Origin: Urophycis tenuis
Lineage: Eukaryota; Chordata; Actinopteri; Gadiformes; Phycidae
Length of the DNA stretch: 64,000 nucleotides
Direction of reading: 5' to 3'
Assembly: GCA_036785325.1 (NCBI GenBank)
Contig: JAXIVH010000016.1
Span: 3,759,243 to 3,823,242, forward strand
A model generated the notes under the pieces. It was not told where the DNA came from. It did not search any database and worked only from the letters and a program-made list of their open reading frames with translations. Shown here in pieces: positions 10,540-22,929 of the stretch (positions within the stretch are counted from its first letter, which is position 1; each line of letters opens with the position of its first letter). A program made the position numbers and the translations under genes.

Positions 10540-10621
10540 ATTATTGTTGTAGTGTACAGCACTTTGGGAACCTTGTGTTTGTTTAAATTGTGCTCTATAA
10601 ATAAAGTGGATTGGATTGAAG
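10540..10621 (+). mobile_element. LINE 3' tail
   Basis: The segment AGTGTACAGCACTTTGGGAA followed by CTCTATAAATAAAGTGGATT resembles the conserved 3' end of fish CR1/L2-group LINEs (cardinal AATAAAG plus short tail repeat). No reverse-transcriptase sequence remains upstream. Confidence 0.55.
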
Positions 10622-11211
10622 ATCTGCCGTCTTTTCTCAGAGTAATTTTCAAGGTTAGTTTGGCTTTCATGTGCTTGATTCAATCTTACAGAATGCTATC
10701 TTTTTGCCCCCCAATATTTGTTTTTGTGTTGAGCACGAGACATAAATTCCGATTTCTCTTAATTGTCAGCAGAAGAATCCCCCCCCCCAAAGAACTCTGG
10801 GTTAGATATTAGAGTATTCAAGATCATTATTTCATAAAGCTGTTTATGGAGTATAATGCTGAAATGAGCAGGTGACCCCAAACTTCTTTTGAATAGCAGG
10901 CCTAGTCAGTGTTGGGAAGTGTAGCCTATTCGGTTACAGAATACATGCCCCAAAATGTAGGCTAATTTGTGACATTCCCATGACATTAGCCTACTCAATC
11001 TAAGTAACATATTCTAAATACTTGGATTAGGCCTACATCAGCACTGTATTACATTTCATCAGGTGAATTTCAGAGATTGTAAGACCCACATGTGATGCAA
11101 AAGCCCACTTCTCAACTTCATTGGATAAACTAATGCAACAGTATTTCCATTGTATCAAAGAACATAGAAACAGTAAATATGTGTTTATGCACAAAATTTG
11201 ATTAAAAAAAC
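10622..11211. other. No gene seen
   Basis: AT-rich DNA with a short C-run near 10782. No coding or RNA feature was recognised. Confidence 0.6.
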
Positions 11212-11226
11212 AACCCAGACATTCAT

Positions 11227-11611
11227 TTTTTTTTTAAATCTCTTTTTATTAACCAAGAACAACAAGATTACATTGTGAATTGAAAAGCAATATGTTTTTT
11301 CTTTTTTTTAACAATATAAACCCCCTGCCCATCCTCCCTCCCCAACTGAACCCCTATGCGTCTTCAAATGTCATCAGACCAATTAAACATTAGTGAGTCA
11401 ATAGTACACCTATAACCATTACATGCCATAATAGAAGAAAAAAATATAAATATATATATACATATGCAGTCACACACCTATAGTCATTATAGTAATAATA
11501 CAAAAAAAAAAAGGAAGAAGAGTATTTGCAGACCTATTAAGGCCAATAACATCAGTGTCCTAGTGCATTGCATGTCATTAGGGATCATCAGGAAGGGTCT
11601 TAAGTTTTTAA
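11227..11611 (-). mobile_element. Retroposed insert with 15-bp target duplication
   Basis: AACCCAGACATTCAT occurs at 11212-11226 and again at 11612-11626, bracketing 385 bases. The left inner edge is a T-run, that is a poly(A) tail on the minus strand, preceded on that strand by AATAAA. This is the signature of target-primed retroposition. The body resembles an L1-type 3' UTR or a 5'-truncated retroposed transcript; no protein-coding match was recognised. Confidence 0.75.
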
Positions 11612-11712
11612 AACCCAGACATTCATATGAAAAATTATTATTTCATATTAGGCCTATGAAAAAGTATTCAAAAAGTAGGCCTATGTATATGTGTAGGTAT
11701 ATATATATATAT

Positions 11713-11714
<2 letters not shown>

Positions 11715-11803
<89 letters not shown>
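11715..11803. repeat. (GA)n microsatellite
   Basis: Nearly pure GA/TC array of about 88 bp, preceded by a short (TA)n run at 11699-11713. It is a homopurine strand with H-DNA potential. Confidence 0.95.
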
Positions 11804-11804
<1 letters not shown>

Positions 11805-11984
11805 AAAAGTAAAACTAACATAATTTCTGAATGTGCATTACACCTGCAAATTGGCAGATGCTTGTGGTTATGTAGGTTCCAGTAGGTAGTGCGTCCTTGT
11901 GGTCCATTGGGCACAAATGTTATACAATATGCAATACAGAAATTCACTTTACATTTTTTTCTCCACCTGCCTAACCAGGGAATT

Positions 11985-12185
11985 GATCGGCAACACGTCG
12001 CATTGCCGATGGTCGGGGTTAGGTTGGCAAACCATCGGCAAGTCATGGCAGGAAACCGTCTTTTCTGCCGCTCTTTTGCCGATCTAAAACCGACCTATTT
12101 GTCATGACGATTGCAAGGCAAAAAAAGCCGCCGACGTTTTGCCGATGGTGCCGCCCAATAGCCGACGTCGGCAAGATGCAGCGTG
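11985..12185. repeat. GCCGA/TCGGC-rich segment, probable MITE
   Basis: About ten copies of GCCGA or its complement TCGGC occur within 200 bases (for example near 11988, 12005, 12035, 12077 and 12140-12170), in an otherwise AT-rich neighbourhood. This gives strong local self-complementarity. I recognise no named family. Confidence 0.45.
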
Positions 12186-13176
12186 CTGTCTGGGTATATT
12201 CAACCCACATGGCAAAATGTTAAAAACACATCTATCAACATTTTGAGAACGGTTGTGGGAGTCAGATGCCACTTCCAGATTCTACCGATGTATTATCTTG
12301 ATAGTCTCTCACCTCCCTAATAAGAAAATAAAAAATAATAATTTGGTAATCAACACCAGAGCTCTCTGGTCTTCAGCTGTCACTGCACGAGCAGCCGCAG
12401 CAATTGTTTCTTTACCCGAACTGTGCTGACCTGCTGAGTCCGGAACAGCTCATTTGTATTGTAAACGTATTTTATATTTAAAGACATTATGAATCAATGC
12501 ATATTGCGTTATGACTTTGCTTTGGAGTTCGCAGATATGCTTTTCCGTGTTGCTAGCAAGCTACATGCTGTTAGCTGTCAGCTCCGTACGTTGAGTGCAA
12601 CGCTAAGAATTTTTTTAAGACGCAAAGATATTTTGCTTATGCTTTCAATGGCCTTTCCACTTCAAGGAAACTTGTCTTTGTTAAGCGAGAACATTGTTGA
12701 ACAATTGTTTTTGTCCGTAAGGGCTCATTCAGACCAAATGAGGAATTGCGTCGAAAACAGCGATTGTACAAGTACAATTTGTAATTCTATTAGTATTTAA
12801 TCAATAATTAAATTGTAATTTAATCATTTATTTTTTAAAGGAACCTAAAGGAACATTTAATTCAGCAGGTCGTTAACATAGTGGAGAGACTATACTTGTT
12901 TGTGCTCTTGAACATCAAGTTCAAGTAATATATTAGGATATGACTCTGTTCTAATATATCTAATTATATGCTAAATGCAATGGCCTGCACACTGTTCTGT
13001 CAGCTTTTTGGTGGATCCTGCTCCATGTTCCTCCCCATCACCATGACTGGGGTCACCCTGTCACCCAGCTCAGCTCCTCAACCTCTTGGACAGACACTGG
13101 CTTTGACAGCTAATGATTATTTCGGCCTAATTACTATTTGACCTAAGCACTTTTCCAAACAATATTGTCAACAGTG
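12186..13176. other. No gene seen
   Basis: Unremarkable DNA. An open frame at 12489-12800 has no recognisable domain and was not accepted as a gene. Confidence 0.6.
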
Positions 13177-13178
13177 CA

Positions 13179-13247
<69 letters not shown>
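13177..13247. repeat. (TG)n microsatellite
   Basis: TG array of about 70 bp with one TTTG interruption near its start. Confidence 0.95.
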
Positions 13248-13248
<1 letters not shown>

Positions 13249-13484
13249 ACCAAATAAGCCTAAAATAATAAATCCCCTTGAACCTGTTTTCTACTTAATT
13301 CACAAAATATGGCAGCCGTGCCCAATGGTCATACCTCTAGTGTTGGCACCGTGGGTCTTGCCTCATTAGTGGCCACAGCTTGGCCCCTACACCACGGAAA
13401 ACATCTGTATTGGGCACATTAACCCAAATCCACCAAAAATATTGTTTGCTGTTTATCGCATAATGTTTTTTTTCTCTTTACATT

Positions 13485-14045
13485 TAGTGCATTTAGCAGA
13501 TGCTTTTATCCAAAGCGACTTACAATAAGTACATTTGTCAGAAGAAGGTGACACATTTCATTGCTGTTAATACTGTAAGAAAGTCACCAGAAGTTTCAAG
13601 CATTTCAATTGCTAGGTTAACCATTGTTAGTATACAACATCTCTGGCTAAGTGCCAAGTTACAAAGACCAATTATAAAATGCCAAGACGCATACGAGAGC
13701 ATGAGGGTAGGTTTTTTTGGGGGGGATGGGGGTGTGGGTAATGGATGTTATGCAGGGTTCAGGTGAACTCTGAACAAGTGAGTCTTCAGTCTCTTCCGGA
13801 AGATGGGGAGTGACTCTGCAGTCCTGACATTGGCAGGGAGCTCGTTCCACCACTGCGGTGCCAAAACGGAGAAGAGTTGTGATTTCGCCTTCCGACCTTT
13901 TCCTCCTCTTAGTGATGGAGGTACCAGTCGACCAGTTGAAATAGTTGAGCGGGGTGCTCGAGCTGGTGCGTGGGGTTTCACTAACTCTTGGAGGTAGGTG
14001 GGGTGCAGTTCCATCGTCTTGAATTTGATGTGAATTTGATGCATT
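13485..14045 (-). mobile_element. 5'-truncated LINE, C-terminal RT end plus 3' tail
   Basis: On the minus strand from about 14044, a frame contains PSLRGGKGRKAKSQLFSVLA and WWNELPANVRTAESLPIFRK then RLKTHLFRVHL. This is the familiar end of fish non-LTR reverse-transcriptase ORFs. It is followed by a 3' UTR ending GTAAGTCGCTTTGGATAAAA and GCATCTGCTAAATG near 13490-13530. Endonuclease and RT catalytic parts are absent. Confidence 0.75.
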
Positions 14046-14105
14046 TACATTTACATTCAGGGCATTTTAGCCGACGCTTTTGTCCAACGCGACTTACTCT
14101 AAAAC
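14046..14105 (-). mobile_element. Second LINE 3' tail, same family
   Basis: GTAAGTCGCGTTGGACAAAA and GCGTCGGCTAAAATG on the minus strand repeat the tail of the neighbouring LINE with substitutions. The two copies abut in the same orientation. Confidence 0.6.
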
Positions 14106-15283
14106 TAAAACTCTAAAACTCTTCAATCTACTGACTTCTTTCTTTCCAGATCAGATGGAAACTCTTCACCATAAAAATGACTGAGCCATGCTTACCTAGC
14201 GGTGAGGTTGCAGATTACAACAACTGAATCGTCCCTCTCATCTCTCCTGTTCAACGACGTAGGAGAGGCTGGTTGCCTGTACCGGCCTGTATTCTGCAAA
14301 GCTCCAGTAGTCACTTCCAAAATGATGTCTACTCGATAAACGTATAGGTTGTATAAATACATTGCTTAGTCTGTAAAACTATAGGTCCTATCTTAAGGTG
14401 GCGATTTTGACTGAAATGGGGCAGTTAACCCAATATAAACGTGTAATGTATTTATGTAATGTGTATACATGTAATGTATTTATTTTTATGTAGTAGGCCT
14501 ATATGTCTTATTTGATCGGCAACATAGTAATCTACGGCCCCTTGTCACTGCTACTAAATTAAGACTTTCGTTTAGAGTGAACAGGAGTAGTTTGTTGCAT
14601 GGTGTGCGGAGCTCCGTCTGGACAGCGGTTGATGTTGCGTCTCAAAGAGCGTTAATCTTCTCAGAAACGTAAGTACGCCTTGGCATATAGTATAATGCCA
14701 AGGCGTGTGGCACATTGCATTTGTATCGCTCATTATAACGCTCATTCATGAACATTCCCCAAACAGCTTTTTTTTTCATTTAATAGTGTTCAACTTAGAG
14801 CTGACAATCACACTTCAATTGGAAGTTGAGTGAATGAAAAATGCGTTCTGTAGAGCCATTTGTCCGTTTGGCAAGTCCAGAAACATGGTAGTCCTCATGG
14901 ACCTGCATTTATAGGCCTATTTCATGTAAATATAAAGAGTTCATTCTATGGTAACGGAAACACAATTTTATTTTCATAGGATTATACACTAAAAATACTT
15001 TCTTCTAAATCTAAATTTCTTCCAAATCCGTTCCGCTAGATCACAACATCCTTCACTGCCCCATCAAGCCACTATGACGTCTGATGAAATGTTACCACAC
15101 AGCCACTAGATGTCCCTCCAGTACTGTCAGTCCACTCCAACTATTTTGTGTAAACTGAATCCGTTGTTTGAAGACTGCTGAATTTGAATGCCAGATTTTT
15201 TTATTTTTTTATCATATAGGGCCTACACCTTACAACCTTATCCGGACCATTTATGATGTCCATGCGTTTCCTTCAAATCCTAC
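14106..15283. other. No gene seen
   Basis: AT-rich DNA. A GTAAGT after AGAAAC near 14667 could be a donor, but no matching exon was found. Confidence 0.55.
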
Positions 15284-15377
15284 AAATAAATTGATTTATG
15301 AAGGTTGCAACAATACAGAAAATGTGCACCCAAATAAATTGATTTATGAAGGTATCAATAATACAGGAAATGTGCAT
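15284..15377. repeat. Two diverged copies of a ~50-bp tandem repeat
   Basis: AATAAATTGATTTATGAAGG begins each copy, followed by CAATAATACA-like sequence and ATGTGCA. Confidence 0.8.
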
Positions 15378-16084
15378 TTTTTTAAGCTACGTCACAGCCT
15401 TCAGTTGTAACCCATAGCTAACATTGGTATGAAAATGCACACTGATATAGGCTAAATATTTAACATGAAAGTGCTATATGGCCATTGTTTACATCCTTGT
15501 CAGGCAGGTTCATGCTAAATGTTCTGAATCAGTACAAGGAAGTGATTTTGCCAAATGTTATTGGTAACATGTTTTAGTGAAGGCGATTCTGATGGGTCGA
15601 TCACCCGGACCTTCAAGTCCCTCTTACTAAGAAGAAAAAGAATTACTCTTTACTTTACTATATATTGAACCTCATCTAAAGACCCCCACCCAAGAGTTCT
15701 CCTGAATCTCTACTGACATTCATAGACTGAATAGGATGCGCAATTACATTTTTAGAAAATGTATATTTGGGTTTTATTTATTTATAACAGCTTGTTATAC
15801 AGCAACCTTAGAGTGAAAAAAATATTTAGAATTACATTTTAATTAAACTTATTTCTTAATATCCAAAACATAGACAGCTAGGCTTAAATGCAACTCACAA
15901 TAAGGAAATTGGCAAAGAAAGACATTTTTTCCTGCGCCTTTTTATTCAACTTATTCAATTGTTAATACTTGCAGTAAGGAACACAATGAGTCCATATGCG
16001 GTGGAAAAAAAACACACCCTCATCATACTTATCGTGTATATGGTGCTTTTAAAAGGCTGTTAAGCCTCACCCCCAAGAACAGTA
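15378..16084. other. No gene seen
   Basis: AT-rich DNA with no supported feature. Confidence 0.6.
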
Positions 16085-16130
16085 TTTCCAGGAATCCCCC
16101 TTTCTTATTCACCAAGGGATTCCTGGGAAA
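16085..16130. repeat. Hairpin, 13-14 bp arms
   Basis: TTTCCAGGAATCCC at 16085-16098 pairs with GGGATTCCTGGGAAA at 16116-16130 (one bulge). The arms contain TTCNNNGAA (STAT-like) and GGGATTCC (NF-kB-like) cores; function is unproven. Confidence 0.6.
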
Positions 16131-16190
16131 ACTGGACCCCGGGAGAAAGGTGATCAAGATTCCCTTCTGGAAAGCTTCATTTTCGGCCGC

Positions 16191-16300
16191 CCTATAATGT
16201 CCTATAATATCCTATAATGTCCTATAATATCCTATAATGTATGTCCTATAATGTCCTATAATATCCTATAATGTATGTCCTATAATGTCCTATAATGTCC
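16191..16300. repeat. Decamer minisatellite CCTATAATGT/CCTATAATAT
   Basis: About ten copies of a 10-bp unit alternate between ...ATGT and ...ATAT, with two ATGTATGT slips, giving a higher-order alternation. Confidence 0.95.
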
Positions 16301-17658
16301 ACAGTGAATACAGTCATGACCACACTTGTTTCCCTTCTGTCCGACATGCATCTGGGTCATGGTGCGTCCTCCCACACGGCGTGGTCCTCGTCAGCCGGCT
16401 CTGTCCTCTGTCCCGAGCTACAGTGCTTCATCTCAGACTACCAACTGACCAGAGATGCAGCACTGCACCATGGGCCAAAGGTATACCCTGGACCTGCTGC
16501 AGAGAGAACGGACGTGAAGGCCTTAACCAAGTGTTGGTAACTAACCTGCTCTTCTCACCGTATCTTCTCGAGGCATCCCGGCTAGAATAAAAACAAACAA
16601 CTCATGTAGAAATCCATGCTGATTTTAAAAAATCTCTGTCATTTTTAACATCAAGTGTTTTGTTCACTAAAACTTCAAAAAGCTTAATTTAACTAAAACT
16701 TTGTCATTTTGTTCACATAAAACAGTGTTTAAACAAATCCACTAGAAACATGATGCCAGTAGAGGGGAACATTTCAATATTATTTCTTCGCCTGCAAACA
16801 AGAGAGATAATATTACAATGTATGTGATCATTGGGGGAAGATGTGCAAACAGGAAGTGACTAATCCCAAAAGACATAAACAATCAAACTCTTCCGCTTTC
16901 TTCCCTGGACGTGAATGGAAGTGTGTGTTTGATGACACAAAAGAGAAACCTGCAAATCCCATGTTAAGATGTTCTAAGTGCATGATTTCCATGCTCAAAC
17001 TTGTAAGCAGACACCGTTTTAGATTTTTACTTGCTTTCCTAAAACAGTAATGTGTCTGAAAGTTATAATTTTAGGGGTAATCCCTTTTGTTATTTATGGC
17101 CCTTCCTCCATGAGAACACAACTCCCTGTTAACTGTGAAATACCCCCCTGAATCCCACAGTGGAGATAGATGGCAAGTGTTTGTCTCCCTGTCACCATGA
17201 GGTTTGACATCTGCAACAGAAGACACACATGCTCCTTATGAACCGTATCTCAAAAGATAGCAGCGTTAAGAAAATGGAACCGGATAAAAGTCCTGTTTTC
17301 ATGCCTCCTGGTTTGATTCGTATGGGGAGGGGAACATGAAAGCAGAAGGAGAGTGATAAAGTGAGGAGAGTCTTTCAGGAGAGGGCTGGTCCCCTCCTAC
17401 CTCTCCATATAAGGACATTTGTATTTTGGGACTGCAGAAATGCTTTGAATAAACATTCCCCCTTTTGGCTTGCGATGGCTTCAAATGATAGTTTTTCACT
17501 TCCTCCCCAATGCAAAATGGCTTCCTCACCCTCTCCCTCTCTTTTCCATCTCCCCCACCTATGCTTGCTAACTGCCTTTTCTAGTCACAGTTGCTGAAGA
17601 CATACATAAAAGGAGATGCATAGAAAGAGGGAGAGAGCAACAGGGATGGGGGATGAAT
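16301..17658. other. No supported gene
   Basis: A relatively GC-rich open stretch at 16285-16590 (plus) has no recognisable domain. The remainder is AT-rich, without features. Confidence 0.55.
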
Positions 17659-17688
17659 GGGGGGGGGGGGGGGGGGGGGATGGGGGGG
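17659..17688. repeat. Poly-G tract
   Basis: About 21 consecutive G, then AT and seven more G. G-quadruplex-prone and an assembly risk. Confidence 0.95.
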
Positions 17689-17979
17689 ATGAATTTGAAA
17701 GCATGATCTTTTTACTTGTCTTTCCCTACTTTGGTTAAGCAATATTTAGCAGTCTATACTGAGCAGACAACCTCATATATATACACACACATCAATCTGA
17801 AAGATGTGATATATTATAATAACAAAATGAATCTTCAGTATATAGTCAAATATAAAGGACCGTGAGAAGAAAAATGAACCCCATGTATGAAGATGTCTAC
17901 AGTTTGGATAGAGCAAGAGCTAGCCATCCATCCAGCTGAAAGAAACATTTCCTAATATGGCCATGGTAACCCTCTGCCC

Positions 17980-18006
17980 TCCCCCCCCCCCCCCCCCCCC
18001 CACACA

Positions 18007-18042
<36 letters not shown>
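17980..18042. repeat. Poly-C plus (CA)n
   Basis: About 22 C then CA repeats with one TA interruption. Confidence 0.95.
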
Positions 18043-18045
<3 letters not shown>

Positions 18046-18181
18046 TAACACAGTTAACTCCCATCTTCCTCTTGTTACTCACCCTTTCTTTCCTTTAACT
18101 ATTTATCTGCACAATAAACAAATAGATATATCAAAGTGCTATAGCAATTCATTGTGCTTATATCCAACCATTGTGTGTATA

Positions 18182-18182
<1 letters not shown>

Positions 18183-18231
<49 letters not shown>

Positions 18232-18238
18232 CGTGTGT
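18183..18238. repeat. (TG)n microsatellite
   Basis: TG array with TT and GC interruptions at its edges. Confidence 0.95.
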
Positions 18239-19636
18239 CTCTGCATTTTTAAGGGTCAGAAGAAGTCATGTGAAAGTCCCCTTTACCCTCACTCTCTCAA
18301 GACGTTTGACTTCATAAACAAATATATCAGTTCCTTCTCTCTTCCTTCCGTTCCTCTCTTATATCATTCCTAAACCTTTTGCTTATTACTCCTAAAGTTT
18401 TGACCTACGCACATTCGTTGTCTCTCAACATTACATTTTTGGTTTTTGTCTTTTTTTTGAGAATTACATTGGAACAGTAACATTGATGCTGACAAACGAT
18501 GAAAACAGAAAACATTGAGTAAAAAGAAAAAAGTGAGTTTGTCCAGATCCATGTGGTACAGTACATTGTCTACAATGACAGTGTATGGACATCCTGCCAG
18601 TCCATGGAAACCTCTCAAGTGGATGCAGGGATTAAAAACAAGTGTTTAAGATGTGGATGAGCGCCTTACCAGTGTGTGGGTCTCTGTTTCTCCCAGCGCT
18701 GCTCTCCTTCCCCACCAGTCACCGTGTCTGAAGGCCTTTAAAGACAAACCACAACAAGGTCAGAGTGTTGTGTCATGTGGCGTGCATCGCTGTCCCTCAG
18801 CCATATTAAGATGTATTCTATTGTGTGCCACTATGCCACCATGTGAACTACCATCAAGTTCTTACAAATGTGATCGTAGTTCCCCTGTTCCCCGTAGTTC
18901 CCGTGCAAATACACTTGTTATATTAAACACCATCCTACTTGTTCCTATGGGAACCAAAAGCATTGAGTGAGATTGTTACGCACACCGATATGCAAGCACA
19001 TGGAAGTTGCAGACCACATCATTCGGATATATTTTCAGGGCTGTTTTAACTGAAACAATAGAGACGTACAATTTCCTTTTAACATTTTAACAAAACAAAT
19101 GTGCTGTGATGCAAAGATTTTCCAACAACAACAACAACGCTGCAAATGTAAGAATTAAGATCTTTTGGATACATTCCTTGAAGCCACTCCTTGACGCTCT
19201 TATCTTCAGCAGCCTCTATTTACCTCTGTGGTAATTTTCCTTTTCCGGGCGCCTGGCTGGGTGTCATCCAATCACTGGTTGCCGACAGTGTTCAGTAGTT
19301 TTCAGCGTAGCAGTGGTCAACCAAGGTCTCAAGAGTCAACAACATTTCTGTGTCTTCTTAGATTCATCAGCTGGCCAAGGTTGAAGATTGTGCCATCTAT
19401 TTCTCAAGCCGTCTCCATGCCCAGACAACAGCTGGGTCTCCCGCTACCTCCCATCTCCCACTCACTACCTTTTCATGTCATTTATGAAGCGGCCTGTCCG
19501 GGAACCATTACTCCCTCACCTAATATGGTAACACTGGGAAGGGCTTAGCTTGAGGACCCGACCCAACACCCACCCGCTCCCATTGGTTGTTATCGTGGGA
19601 CTCCCTTGACCTGGGCCCTGTGTAAATGTCTGGGAA
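18239..19636. other. No supported gene
   Basis: Mixed-composition DNA. Short open frames on the plus strand (18653-18970, 19228-19548) carry no recognised domain. A short CAA run lies near 19123-19138. Confidence 0.55.
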
Positions 19637-19652
19637 GTGTGTGTGTGCGTGC

Positions 19653-19699
<47 letters not shown>

Positions 19700-19721
19700 C
19701 GTGTGTGTGTGTGTGTGTGTT
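19637..19721. repeat. Compound (TG)n/(CGTG)n microsatellite
   Basis: TG array with CGTGCG interruptions on both sides. Confidence 0.95.
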
Positions 19722-20159
19722 TGAAGAGAAATGGATGAGAGGGAGAGAGGGACCGATAGAGACCACAGAAATCACCAAGAGAATGGCTGAAAAAGAATCA
19801 AATCAGAGTAAAGAGGTAGCGAGAACAAGTTATCAAGAGTTGGAGGGGGGTAATAGGGCCTTGGCATTAGATGTACAGTAAAATGGAAGATAAAGCAAGA
19901 AGGACAAGGCAAGGTGAAGGAGAGAAACTGCAGTGGGAGGGGCAGAGAAAGGGGATTGTTCCTTTAATGAAAAGGGAGGGAAAAGCTTTTGACAATTTCT
20001 TCTAAATTTGGACTTTTCTCCCGCAGCGGTTGACTGGACTGCCTACTGAAGCACCATATGGGATCCATTAACCCTCATTCCTCTGGTAGTGTGTGAACGG
20101 TCAAACAACGCTTGGTTACTCCAAATAATGACCCCTCTAATTCTCTCTCTGTCCATCTC
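19722..20159. other. Purine-rich non-coding DNA
   Basis: AG-rich on the plus strand from 19730 to 19990; no gene seen. Confidence 0.6.
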
Positions 20160-20160
20160 A

Positions 20161-20223
<63 letters not shown>
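20160..20223. repeat. (CA)n microsatellite
   Basis: Pure CA array of about 62 bp. Confidence 0.95.
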
Positions 20224-20226
<3 letters not shown>

Positions 20227-20996
20227 TTGGCTCATATGGAGTTTGATAAAAACCGAAATGGAGAACAGAATAAAGATGGATATGGAGAGGGCGATATGAA
20301 CATAAGGGGAAGGGGAAATACGTGACAAACCGTTGGATGCAGGTAACCAGACATGTATGCAGAGACTGAACAAGCATTCCTGTGTGCTGTTGTGACGTGT
20401 GACGTGCAAATGACATGATGACCTAAAGTTGTACGCATCAAAGCCTGATTAACCAATGGGTTTAGTCAAGGTCATTTTGCTGAAACCTTTTATGTCAGAA
20501 GCAACTAATTTTTCTTAGTTTTATTAGGGTACATTTACAGTTTTTTTTTAAACTAGTGAGGGAATAAGGGTAATTTAAATAGAAGGGTAATTTTGTAATG
20601 CATGTGAAAGTTGAACCTTTAGCAGCAGATCCTGGTACAGTATGGTCAGGTGATCAAACCTGTGTGTCAGCGATACAGGGAGAAGTAAAGAGTGATAGTT
20701 ACTGCAATGGCTTCAAATTAAATCTCAACAAGTACATACATCCCTGCTCCTTCTTTCTCAGTGTGTGTTGCTCCCTGCCTGTGTCTTAATAAGGCAATGT
20801 TTAGAGAGCCCTCAGTGTTTACTGCTGCTAAGAGCACTGGGCCTGAGTGCTGGCAGTCAAGCATGGGCTAATATACACATTGAAAAGTCTAGACTATTGC
20901 TGTATGTTACTCTAGACGATGGCTCTATATTAGGGGATTCACTTGAAATCATGTAGAATTGATTCCCGTGTTGCCAGGATCAAGTCATGCCAAGAA
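20224..20996. other. No gene seen
   Basis: AT-rich, no feature recognised. Confidence 0.6.
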
Positions 20997-21260
20997 ACTC
21001 TTTATTCGTCCCACACAATGGGGACATTTACCGTACAGCAGTATAAGAAAAATAGAACAGTTAAGAATACAGAATATGATGAAGAGATAAAAGAAAAGAA
21101 ACACATTAAACTAATACTTCAAATAGATAAATATCATTTAGTTTTAGTTTATTCATCTTCAGGTGTCAATGAAGCATTGACACAGAACACAGGTCAGAAA
21201 GTTATTATTAATAACAATAATAAGATAATAATAATAATAATAATAATCTGTATAACATAA
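20997..21260 (-). mobile_element. LINE 3'-end-like segment
   Basis: AAACTCTTTATTCGTCCCAC followed by AATGGGGACATTTACCGTAC is the reverse complement of a common fish retroelement 3' end (…GTCCCCATT… GACGAATAAAG). The rest is AT-rich and ends in an (ATA)n run at about 21222-21246. Confidence 0.4.
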
Positions 21261-22589
21261 TACTAGTACTGTAACTAATACATAACATCGCACCACAACA
21301 CAAATACAACTGAATACCAAAATGATATAACATATAAGTATGCAAATAGTTGACGCATGGACTATGAACGGAATTCAATAAATGTGCTGTTTTCCACTAT
21401 ACACACATTATACATTTAATTACTACATTGGTTTATAAAAATCGATTGCATATTACCCATTGAGGTATAGAACATTCCTTTCTTTGCTGCAGGTTTGACA
21501 GTGTTTTGCTGATTGGAAACATGCACCCTGAATAATGTGCAAGAGGGATAAGGATCAACAACAGTGGGAGAGAAAGTACTTCTTATAAACCAAACACCAA
21601 ACGTATTCTCTAACTTGGGCATGAACAGTACAGGCAATTTTCACAGGCAAACTCACACCTTGATTTCTTTCCAGGACTCCAAAATAGACAAATCACTGTT
21701 GTCATTTAAATCCAAACAGAGAGACCAGGCATGCTGGACCTGCCAACAGCCAGTCATCATCCCCGAAACAATGAGTATGGCTGTTTTCATAAGGATTCAG
21801 CACTCAAACACACAGACCTCTGCTCTGGGCGAACGATGCCTTGGACTTTATTTTGCTTTGTCTTTCTTTCAACCAATCATGTGGCGGGAGGCATGGAGCT
21901 GTAAACTCAGCCAGCAGTAAGAACTGTAAAACGTGTGTGTGAAGGTTTCAAATCAACACCGGCCACTGTGCAAATTGACATATTGAAGCTTCATCCACTC
22001 ACGTGAATTACTTTCCCGAAGGCAGAATATCGCTGTAACAGATTAGGACACAAGGCTTAACTCCACCCCTTGTCTCGAGCCCAGACTGCCATCTCCCCCC
22101 CACAAGTTCTGCTATTACAGAGTAGGGCTGCTGGATCTGAGATAACACAGACACACGCCTGTAAATACATAGGCCTGTATACCGTATGTTGGACTGACTA
22201 TACGGGGGCCGAGAACAGCGTTTGAAAATATCTGATTGGCCACTTTCCCGCTATCTGTCCTGGAGAAAAAGCACCAAGAAACACCACCAACAATACAACA
22301 GTATAGTAACCACCAAAATCCCAGCACAAATGGCACCTCAACGAATGGAGCCACCACATCAACTGCAATGCCAACAACAGCACCCTCCCTGACCTGGACT
22401 TCGAAGTCTAATATAATCAAACAGAGGAATGAAGAATTCATCCATTGCAGTATCACAGTTAATATGGATTCACCTCCATCTGTTTTCATCCCACTCCCTG
22501 CCAGACCTCTGTCTCTAAAACCCACTGTTATTCATCACACAGTAAATATGTTTTGTCTTCGTCATGTTTGTGCACCAATACACCACAGC
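21261..22589. other. No supported gene
   Basis: AT-rich to 21800, then mixed composition. Open frames at 22115-22525 (minus) and 22236-22622 (plus) overlap each other and match no family I know. Confidence 0.5.
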
Positions 22590-22655
22590 AAATTCCTTGT
22601 ATGTAAAAATACTTGGCAATAAATCGATCCTGATTCCTGATTCCTGATTTTTAGT
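22590..22655 (+). mobile_element. LINE 3' tail with CTGATTC repeats
   Basis: ACTTGGCAATAAATCGATCC followed by tandem TGATTCC units is typical of the 3' terminus of fish CR1/L2/Rex-group LINEs. Confidence 0.6.
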
Positions 22656-22929
22656 ACCCTCCCTGACAAACATCTGTCTCTAACCAATCTTAGCCAGGTG
22701 TTCTCCCTCACCAGCTAACAGGAAACAGGGGGTTTACACCTTGCAAAACTTTAGGACGCTCACATTAAATAGAAAGTGTGAAAGTTATGTTTTTTGGTTG
22801 AATTAGCACTGTATCAGGAGTAAAGTGTTCCTGGACAAAGAGAGCAAGGAGAGCTTGAATGTTCGTACCACACCTGACAGAGAAAGACATCAGGGGAAGC
22901 GCAGCACGTTTGAAAGGGATCTCAGGACA

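Noticed and set aside
12489..12800. 103-codon plus-strand open frame
   Set aside because: No domain, splice context or codon signature; AT-rich flanks.
16285..16590. GC-richer plus-strand frame of ~100 codons
   Set aside because: Starts inside the decamer repeat and shows no domain.
22115..22622. Overlapping open frames on both strands
   Set aside because: Mutually overlapping, low-complexity Thr-rich on one strand; no family recognised.
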